Assembly: GCA_019420265.1 (NCBI GenBank)
Contig: JAHZHM010000182.1
Coordinates: 1 to 11,339 of the forward strand
Direction: 5' to 3'
DNA: 11,339 nt
Source: Clostridiales bacterium
Lineage (GTDB): Bacteria > Bacillota > Clostridia > Christensenellales > Christensenellaceae
Position 1 is the first letter of the stretch; each line of letters opens with the position of its first letter. The position numbers and the translations under genes were made by a program. The notes beneath the pieces are model-generated. The model worked only from the letters and a program-made list of their open reading frames with translations, did not search any database and had not been told where the DNA came from. Positions 7,200-11,339 of the stretch are shown one piece after another.

Positions 7200-7915
7200 T
7201 TTTGCTTCCTGCCATCGATCTGCTGGGCGGCAAATGCGTCCGGCTAGTCAAAGGAGAATACAAAACGGCGCACAAAGTCGCCGAAAACCCGCTGGAGACA
7301 GCGCTGGGCTTTGAGCGGGCCGGGGCGCAGTATCTGCATATGGTGGATCTGGACGGCGCCAAAGGCGGCGCCGGAAGAGAGGAAAACCGGGCGGCTGTGG
7401 CCGAGGTTTGCGGCGCGCTGAGCATCCCCGTGGAGCTTGGGGGCGGCATCCGCACGATGGCGGATATCGAGGCCGCGCTCGCTCTGGGCATTTCCCGGGT
7501 CATTTTGGGCTCTGCGGCGACGGATTTGGCCTTTCTTGCCCAGGCACTGCGGGAATACGGCGAAAAAATCGCCGTGGGCATCGATGCCAAGGATGGCTTT
7601 GTCGCCACATCCGGCTGGACGGAAAATTCCGGCCTTCCCTACCTGGAGTTTGCGGTGCAGGCGGCAAACCTTGGCTGCAAGACCATCATCGCCACGGATA
7701 TCAGCCGGGATGGCACGCTTTCCGGCCCCTGCACGCAAATGCTGCAGGGCATCGCCGAAGCTGCCCCGGGCGTCAACCTGGTCGCCAGCGGCGGCATCAA
7801 GGATTTGGCGGATATCCGGGCGCTGCGGGCCATGAATCTATACGGCGCTATCTGCGGCAAATCCCTCTATGCAGGGACGCTGCAGCTAAAGGAAGCGCTG
7901 GAAGCGGCGAAATAG
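7196..7915 (+). CDS. hisA: Phosphoribosylformimino-5-aminoimidazole carboxamide ribotide (ProFAR) isomerase
   Basis: HisA performs the Amadori rearrangement of ProFAR to PRFAR, the substrate of HisH-HisF. It is a (beta/alpha)8 barrel of 239 residues. The first strand carries the catalytic Asp in LLPAIDLLGGKCVRL (D8), and the second catalytic Asp is D130 in VGIDAKDG. Phosphate-binding glycine loops are visible at ELGGGIRT (80-87), LGSAA (104-108) and ASGGI (197-201). TDISRDGTLSGP (167-178) is the usual strand-6 block. A trpF isomerase or a dual-function PriA is less likely because the gene sits inside a full his operon and shows ordinary HisA motifs. AAAGGAG (7182-7188) lies 7 bases before the ATG, which overlaps the hisH stop. 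Confidence 0.96.
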   Translation: MILLPAIDLLGGKCVRLVKGEYKTAHKVAENPLETALGFERAGAQYLHMVDLDGAKGGAGREENRAAVAEVCGALSIPVELGGGIRTMADIEAALALGISRVILGSAATDLAFLAQALREYGEKIAVGIDAKDGFVATSGWTENSGLPYLEFAVQAANLGCKTIIATDISRDGTLSGPCTQMLQGIAEAAPGVNLVASGGIKDLADIRALRAMNLYGAICGKSLYAGTLQLKEALEAAK

Positions 7916-7939
7916 CGCGCTCTGCTTGGGAGGTATGCA

Positions 7940-8692
7940 ATGCTTGCAAAGAGAATCATTCCCTGCCTGGATGTCAAAGACGGGCGGGTTGTCAAAGGCG
8001 TAAACTTCGTCTCCCTGCGGGATGCGGGAGACATCGTGGAAAATGCCAAATACTATAACGAGGTGGGCGCGGACGAGGTAACCTTCCTGGATATTACCGC
8101 GACGCACGAAGGCCGGGGCACCTTTGCCCGGCTGGTGGAAAAAGCGGCAAAGGAGCTGTTCGTCCCGCTGACGGTGGGAGGCGGCATCCGCACGGTGGAA
8201 GATTTCCGCACGCTCCTGCTGGCCGGGGCGGATAAAATCTCGGTCAACTCGGCGGCGCTGCGGGATAAGGCGCTGCTCTCCAAAGCGGCGGAAAAATTCG
8301 GCTCGCAGTGCGTGGTCTGCGCCATCGACGCCAAGCGCACAGGAGACGGCTACCACGTCTATATCAACGGCGGGCGCATCGATACGGGCATCGACGCCAT
8401 CGCCTGGGCCAAGGAGGCGGCCGAGCTGGGCGCCGGGGAGCTGCTCGTCACCTCTATGGATGCAGACGGCACCAAGGCTGGGTTCGACAACGAGCTCATT
8501 TCCAAAATCGTCTCCGTGGTGGATATTCCGGTGATCGCATCTGGCGGCGGGGGCACGCCCGCGCACTTCTACGATACGTTTCAGGCCGGGGCGGATGCCG
8601 CCCTTGCGGCAACGCTCTTCCATTTCCGCCAGCTGCCCATCCCCGAGCTCAAGCGCTATCTCAAAGAGCGGGGCGTGGCCATCCGGCTTTGA
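7940..8692 (+). CDS. hisF: Imidazole glycerol phosphate synthase, cyclase subunit HisF
   Basis: HisF uses ammonia delivered by HisH to convert PRFAR into imidazole-glycerol phosphate and AICAR, linking the pathway to purine synthesis. It is a (beta/alpha)8 barrel of 250 residues, paralogous to HisA just upstream. Diagnostic blocks are [19 protein letters not shown] (5-23) with catalytic D11, the strand-2 block [11 protein letters not shown] (45-55), [11 protein letters not shown] (79-89), the second catalytic Asp D130 in [22 protein letters not shown] (168-183) and [12 protein letters not shown] (199-210). GGGAGG (7928-7933) is 6 bases before the ATG. It lies 24 bases after hisA and 28 bases before hisI, so it is not overlap-coupled to either. 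Confidence 0.97.
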   Translation: MLAKRIIPCLDVKDGRVVKGVNFVSLRDAGDIVENAKYYNEVGADEVTFLDITATHEGRGTFARLVEKAAKELFVPLTVGGGIRTVEDFRTLLLAGADKISVNSAALRDKALLSKAAEKFGSQCVVCAIDAKRTGDGYHVYINGGRIDTGIDAIAWAKEAAELGAGELLVTSMDADGTKAGFDNELISKIVSVVDIPVIASGGGGTPAHFYDTFQAGADAALAATLFHFRQLPIPELKRYLKERGVAIRL

Positions 8693-8720
8693 TCGTGATA
8701 AAGCCTATAAGGAGCAAACC

Positions 8721-9050
8721 ATGAATCTGGATCAGTTTTTTCAAAAATCTCAGCTCATCCCGGCCATCGTGCAGGATGCCGAAAGCCGGGAAGTGCTCAT
8801 GCTGGCGTATATGAACCGGCAAGCCCTGGAGCTGACACTGCAAACCAAAAAGGCGACTTTCTATAGCCGCAGCCGCCAGAGCCTTTGGGTGAAGGGGGAA
8901 ACTTCGGGCAATTTCCAGTTCGTACAGCAAGCGCGCTACGACTGCGATGAAGATACCATTCTGCTGCTGGTAAAACCCGCCGGGCCGGCCTGCCATACCG
9001 GCAACCGCACCTGTTTTTACCGCAGTTTTTGCATGGAGGAGGAAAAATGA
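8721..9050 (+). CDS. hisI: Phosphoribosyl-AMP cyclohydrolase (stand-alone HisI)
   Basis: HisI opens the adenine ring of phosphoribosyl-AMP to give ProFAR, the third step of the pathway. The 109-residue protein is the cyclohydrolase alone, with no fused HisE domain. [17 protein letters not shown] (48-64) is the family core. Metal ligands are complete: the Mg2+ aspartates D74, D76 and D78 in YDCDEDT, and the zinc cysteines C75, C91 and C98 in CHTGNRTC. The frame stays open upstream into hisF, but I chose the ATG at 8721 because AAGGAG (8709-8714) is 6 bases upstream and the sequence after it matches the family N-terminus. Its stop overlaps the hisE start in an ATGA, so the two domains that many bacteria fuse are here coupled in translation. 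Confidence 0.96.
   Translation: MNLDQFFQKSQLIPAIVQDAESREVLMLAYMNRQALELTLQTKKATFYSRSRQSLWVKGETSGNFQFVQQARYDCDEDTILLLVKPAGPACHTGNRTCFYRSFCMEEEK
9035..9042 (+). promoter_or_regulatory. Ribosome binding site fixing the hisE start
   Basis: GGAGGAGG within the last codons of hisI lies 4 bases before the ATG at 9047. It supports that start over the in-frame TTG at 9029. Confidence 0.75.
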
Positions 9051-9373
9051 AAGAGACATTAAAAACGCTATACGACGTCATCCAGGGCCGCAAACAGAGC
9101 CCTTCCGAGGGGTCTTACACCTGCTATCTCTTCGAGCAGGGGCTGGATAAGATTCTCAAAAAAGTGGCGGAAGAGACGGGCGAAGTGATCATCGCGGCCA
9201 AGAACGGCGAGATGGAACCCCTTTGCGGCGAGGTCTGCGATTTGCTCTATCACCTGATGGTACTGCTGGCAGAGACCGGCTTGCCGCTGGAGCAGGTGAT
9301 GGCCGAGCTGGACGCCCGCTCGCAGAAAATCGGCAACCTCAAGCAGATGAAAAAGGTCGACCGCAACACCTAA
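9047..9373 (+). CDS. hisE: Phosphoribosyl-ATP pyrophosphatase (stand-alone HisE)
   Basis: HisE hydrolyses phosphoribosyl-ATP to phosphoribosyl-AMP and pyrophosphate, the second step. The 108-residue protein is all-helical and of the MazG-like fold. The metal-binding acidic set is visible as [17 protein letters not shown] (38-54) followed by [15 protein letters not shown] (60-74). [17 protein letters not shown] (23-39) is the conserved helix before it. A TTG at 9029 could lengthen the protein by six residues, but GGAGGAGG lies 4 bases before the ATG at 9047 and would be inside that longer form. The ATG also overlaps the hisI stop, matching the pattern of this operon. It is the last gene, with the terminator 10 bases after the stop. 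Confidence 0.95.
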   Translation: MKETLKTLYDVIQGRKQSPSEGSYTCYLFEQGLDKILKKVAEETGEVIIAAKNGEMEPLCGEVCDLLYHLMVLLAETGLPLEQVMAELDARSQKIGNLKQMKKVDRNT

Positions 9374-9383
9374 GCTGGGTGCG

Positions 9384-9409
9384 AAAAAAGAGCCAACCGG
9401 CTCTTTTTT
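9384..9409 (+). terminator. Intrinsic terminator of the his operon
   Basis: A perfect 11-bp stem, AAAAAAGAGCC (9384-9394) with GGCTCTTTTTT (9399-9409), has an AACC tetraloop. The right arm ends in a T6 run followed by ATTTT. The A6 on the left arm means it could also stop transcription from the other strand, but there is no minus-strand gene here. Confidence 0.93.
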
Positions 9410-9452
9410 ATTTTGCATTTACCGCCATTTTATCATCGTATCCGCCTATATA

Positions 9453-9481
9453 TTGACTATTTCCGCTTCTTTTTCTATAAT
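9453..9481 (+). promoter_or_regulatory. Near-consensus sigma-A promoter of the zinc-ribbon gene pair
   Basis: The -35 box is TTGACT (9453-9458), five of six to consensus. A 17-bp spacer leads to a perfect -10 box TATAAT (9476-9481). The predicted start is near 9488. It lies just after the his terminator, so the downstream pair should be transcribed independently of histidine synthesis. Confidence 0.78.
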
Positions 9482-9487
9482 TTTAAT

Positions 9488-9713
9488 AAAGGTTTCCAGG
9501 GGCGCCGCAATGCCGGCGGCATAGGGCGCAGGCTCGTCTCCCATCGCCGCGAAAATCTACCCGTTTGATTTTTCAAGATGCGTATTTCTCTATTCTTCTT
9601 TGTCCAAAATACTTCGTCTCTCTTGCAGGGCGCATGCTCTGCGCCTGATAGGAGCCGCCATATCGCCGCATCGCTTCGGCCTGTCCCTATTCCAGCGCCA
9701 ACCAGAGGTTTTT
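9488..9713 (+). other. Long 5' leader (about 226 bases) with two hairpins
   Basis: The region between the predicted transcription start and the first zinc-ribbon gene has no convincing gene. Hairpin 1 has an outer stem GCGCC (9502-9506)/GGCGC (9525-9529) and an inner stem ATGCC (9510-9514)/GGCAT (9518-9522). Hairpin 2 is GGCGCA (9629-9634)/TGCGCC (9640-9645), with a further CA/TG pair outside a bulged G. A four-codon frame with a plausible AGGGG site (ATG at 9510 to TAG) lies inside hairpin 1. I recognise no known riboswitch class. If the promoter is misplaced the leader would be shorter. Confidence 0.4.
9704..9708 (+). promoter_or_regulatory. Ribosome binding site of the first zinc-ribbon gene
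   Basis: AGAGG lies 5 bases before the ATG at 9714. The frame stays open upstream to about 9600, but the extra residues look random and no other binding site is present. The zinc ribbon begins at residue 4 from this ATG, the usual position in such proteins. Confidence 0.65.
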
Positions 9714-10391
9714 ATGAAAAAATGTCCTTCCTGCGGCTTTGAACAAAGCCCCGAAAACTCCAGATTTTGTATTCGCTGCGGAACTCCGCTTTCCGGCGAA
9801 CAGCCAGTAACCCCAGGCGATGCCCAGCCGGGCCAAAGCACCGGGCCAGCGGCCGCACCCGCGCAAAGGGCAAGCTCTGCCCCAGGCGCGGCTCCATCTG
9901 CTCCCAGCGTTTCCCGTCCTTCTCCCTATGCTTCGCTGCCGCATATTCCCTCGTCGGCCAAAGGCGGGAGAACTCCTGCCAAAAAATCCCGCTGGCCTGC
10001 ACTGCTGGGCGGAATTGCGCTGCTCGCCATCTGTATTTGCGCACTGTTTTTGCTGATACAAATTGGCATTGGCCCGGGCCAGAGCGGCGGCACTCCGTCT
10101 CCCACTTCTGCGCCCTATACCTACCGGCTGGGCGGCGACGCATACCTTAGCAAAGGCCAGGAGCCCTCTCTCTATTACATCAACGGCTCCATCTATATCG
10201 ATTCCACCGCGCAGTTTTCCAAGGCAAATATCACTGTCTTCCTATACGAGGGCAGCTATCGCGTTGCTTCGGCTACAGAGACTGTCGATGTCTATCAAAA
10301 CAAAATCGAGTATTCCCTGCCCGTGCGCCTGGATAGCTTCTATGCGCAAACCTCGGACAGAATTCTCGTCCAGATCAACGATATCTATTAA
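9714..10391 (+). CDS. Zinc-ribbon, single-pass membrane protein with a C-terminal outer domain, function unknown
   Basis: I do not recognise a specific function for this 225-residue protein. It starts with a four-cysteine zinc ribbon, CPSCG at 4-8 and CIRCG at 19-23 (ligands C4, C7, C19, C22). Residues 24-93 are a Pro/Ala/Ser/Gly-rich, probably disordered linker containing PSPYASLPHIPSSAKG (69-84). A positive patch (AKKSR) precedes one hydrophobic helix (about 94-120), so the zinc ribbon is expected in the cytoplasm. Residues from about 121 to 225 would then lie outside; after a short Gly/Ser/Pro spacer they show alternating hydrophobic and polar residues, suggesting a beta-rich fold, with a block rich in Tyr (YTYRLGGDAYLSKG). 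Many Bacillota carry zinc-ribbon-plus-helix proteins of unknown role. The next gene encodes a shorter relative 9 bases after the stop. Confidence 0.85.
   Translation: MKKCPSCGFEQSPENSRFCIRCGTPLSGEQPVTPGDAQPGQSTGPAAAPAQRASSAPGAAPSAPSVSRPSPYASLPHIPSSAKGGRTPAKKSRWPALLGGIALLAICICALFLLIQIGIGPGQSGGTPSPTSAPYTYRLGGDAYLSKGQEPSLYYINGSIYIDSTAQFSKANITVFLYEGSYRVASATETVDVYQNKIEYSLPVRLDSFYAQTSDRILVQINDIY
9918..9965 (+). repeat. Copy 1 of a 16-codon linker block shared by both zinc-ribbon proteins
   Basis: It encodes PSPYASLPHIPSSAKG, in the linker just before the membrane helix. It matches copy 2 at 42 of 48 bases and 15 of 16 residues. Five of the six base differences are silent. Confidence 0.85.
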
Positions 10392-10406
10392 AGTGAGGTT
10401 ATGATG

Positions 10407-10712
10407 ATGAAGCATTGCCCTTCCTGTGGGCATGAGAGCCCAGAGCAAGCCAAATTCTGCATCCGCTGCGGCAAGCCGCTGGCGGCGCCGGCAGAGAACA
10501 CCGCGCCCGCCTCTGCACCAACTTCCCAGCCAAAGCCTTCTCCGTATGCCGCGCTGCCGCATATCCCCTCCTCTGCCAAAGGCCCCTATGAGGATAGGGA
10601 CAGATTCCAAAGCGAGCCGGAGAGAGCGCCGTTCTTTATCCGGTTTCTCATCGGGTTTGGCTCTCTGATTTTGGCTGCACTGCTCAAGGCGGCTCTTTTG
10701 GATCGCTTTTAA
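10407..10712 (+). CDS. Short zinc-ribbon, single-pass membrane protein, paralogue of the preceding gene
   Basis: This protein of about 101 residues has unknown function. It opens with CPSCG (4-8) and CIRCG (18-22), with one residue less between the cysteine pairs than in its neighbour. A Pro/Ala/Ser-rich linker contains PSPYAALPHIPSSAKG (44-59). A charged stretch (YEDRDRFQSEPER) follows, then one hydrophobic helix (about 76-98) and a short KAALLDRF-type end. It has no outer domain, so it resembles the N-terminal half of the upstream protein. Three ATGs in a row (10401, 10404, 10407) can start it. GAGG (10395-10398) is 2, 5 and 8 bases away respectively; I chose 10407 because it aligns with the neighbour's MKKCPSCG, but 10404 is nearly as likely. 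It lies 9 bases after the first gene (15 to the chosen ATG), so the two are probably co-transcribed. Confidence 0.8.
   Translation: MKHCPSCGHESPEQAKFCIRCGKPLAAPAENTAPASAPTSQPKPSPYAALPHIPSSAKGPYEDRDRFQSEPERAPFFIRFLIGFGSLILAALLKAALLDRF
10536..10583 (+). repeat. Copy 2 of the 16-codon linker block
   Basis: It encodes PSPYAALPHIPSSAKG. It differs from copy 1 by one residue (Ser to Ala at position 6 of the block), while the linkers around both copies cannot be aligned with confidence. Confidence 0.85.
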
Positions 10713-10750
10713 TCAAGCAGTCTCCTGCTCCGCTCGGCGCGCACTCATGC

Positions 10751-10782
10751 AAAAAAGCACACGGCATTTGCCGTGTGCTTTT
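10751..10782. terminator. Bidirectional intrinsic terminator between convergent genes
   Basis: A perfect 9-bp GC-rich stem, GCACACGGC (10757-10765) with GCCGTGTGC (10770-10778), has an ATTT loop. A6 on the left and TTTTCT on the right extend it and provide a U tract in both directions. It ends the rightward zinc-ribbon unit, and on the other strand it lies about 20 bases past the gltX stop, where the U tract is six long. Confidence 0.93.
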
Positions 10783-10801
10783 CTATTTTCTCTCTTTTCC
10801 C

Positions 10802-11339
10802 TTACTGGCCAAGCTCGCGCTTTAGCTTCTCGATGCTGGCATCCATGCGGGAGAGCGTCTCCTGCTTGCCCAGAATCTCGGCAAGCTCGGTCGCGCCGCC
10901 CGGGGTTACTGCCGTGCCCGAGATGGCCACGCGCACCGGCCAGAGCACTCTGCCATTCTTCACTTCCAGCTTCTCGGCCAGCGCGCAGAGCGCAGCATAG
11001 AGCGCATCGTTGGTAAATTCCTCCACCTGCTCCAGCGCCTGCCTTGCCTCCAGCAAGATGGGCAGGGAATTTTCCGGAGTCGTTTTCATCTTCTTGTGCG
11101 TATAAAGCTCCAGGCTGTAATCCGGCATCTCGTTTAAGAAGGAAACTTTCTCCTCGATCTGCACCAGCGTCTCCAGCCGGGGCTGAATGAGCTTCGCGAT
11201 TTTTGCGCGGTCGAACTCCTTTTTCAGCGCCGCGTCCAGATACGGCTTGGCCCGCTGCAAAAACTCCTCCTCGGAGAGGGCACGGATATACTCCCCGTTC
11301 ATCCAGGTCAGCTTATCCACATCGAAAATCGCGGAGGAT
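10802..11339 (-). CDS. gltX: Glutamyl-tRNA synthetase, C-terminal part, 5' end missing
   Basis: The frame is open to the right edge on the minus strand, leaving 178 residues of a protein normally near 480-500. The visible part starts at SSAIFDVDKLTWMNGEYIR, the conserved block after the KMSKS loop of GltX, where the catalytic domain passes into the helical anticodon-binding domain. The remaining residues are the helix-rich C-terminal domain, with FLNEMPDYSLELY near visible residue 85 and GRVLWPVRVAISGTAVTPGG near 140, both usual in this family. GltX charges tRNA-Glu in the cytoplasm. The catalytic residues lie outside the window, so I cannot tell whether it is discriminating or also charges tRNA-Gln. 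A GTG at 11320 inside the frame should not be taken as the start, because the family sequence continues upstream of it. The gene is convergent with the zinc-ribbon pair. Confidence 0.95.
   Translation of the reverse strand, partial: SSAIFDVDKLTWMNGEYIRALSEEEFLQRAKPYLDAALKKEFDRAKIAKLIQPRLETLVQIEEKVSFLNEMPDYSLELYTHKKMKTTPENSLPILLEARQALEQVEEFTNDALYAALCALAEKLEVKNGRVLWPVRVAISGTAVTPGGATELAEILGKQETLSRMDASIEKLKRELGQ

Noticed and set aside
9567..9595. A second, nearer promoter for the zinc-ribbon genes (TTGATT with TATTCT or CTCTAT downstream)
   Set aside because: The -10 candidates are poor or badly spaced, while TTGACT-17-TATAAT upstream is close to perfect.
9578..9742. A frame of about 54 codons in the leader, running into the first zinc-ribbon gene
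   Set aside because: No ribosome binding site precedes its ATG, the peptide is unlike any protein I know, and it overlaps the well-supported zinc-ribbon start in another frame.
9374..10801. A mobile element or defence island carrying the zinc-ribbon pair
   Set aside because: I see no transposase, integrase, terminal inverted repeats, target duplication or tRNA site, and the GC-rich composition and codon choice look like the neighbours.

Overview
The window comes from the chromosome of a fairly GC-rich Gram-positive bacterium, most likely a Clostridia-class member of the Bacillota. This is inferred, not proven: ribosome binding sites are strong GGAGG types throughout, promoters are AT-rich sigma-A types in GC-rich DNA, ATP phosphoribosyltransferase is the short HisG plus HisZ form, hisI and hisE are separate genes, and N-terminal zinc-ribbon membrane proteins are present. 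I cannot name a species.

Layout. Bases 1-1618 hold the 3' part of a type IIIB (MgtA-like) P-type ATPase, closed by an intrinsic terminator. A gene-free stretch of about 310 bases follows. It ends in a textbook sigma-A promoter (TTGACG, 17 bp, TAAAAT) with palindromes over the predicted transcription start. Bases 1930-9373 form one compact histidine operon, hisZ-hisG-hisD-hisC-hisB-hisH-hisA-hisF-hisI-hisE. Five of its nine junctions are 4-base ATGA overlaps, and it ends at a strong terminator. The operon encodes every step from PRPP and ATP to histidine except histidinol-phosphate phosphatase, which must come from elsewhere. The only wide internal gap (hisG-hisD) contains a hairpin and a possible extended -10 promoter.

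Bases 9453-10712 are a separate unit: a near-consensus promoter (TTGACT, 17 bp, TATAAT), a leader of about 226 bases with two hairpins, and two tandem genes for related membrane proteins. Each has an N-terminal four-cysteine zinc ribbon, a Pro/Ala/Ser-rich linker containing an almost identical 16-residue block, and one transmembrane helix. The first also has a C-terminal domain of unknown type predicted to lie outside the membrane. I do not recognise their function, and they are the least-explained part of the window.

A strong bidirectional terminator at 10751-10782 separates this unit from the convergent 3' end of gltX (glutamyl-tRNA synthetase), which runs off the right edge.

Most of the window is ordinary core metabolism. 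The parts worth a second look are the zinc-ribbon pair with its shared linker block, the long leader before it, and the palindromes at the his promoter. I see no rRNA, tRNA, CRISPR array, insertion sequence or phage gene.
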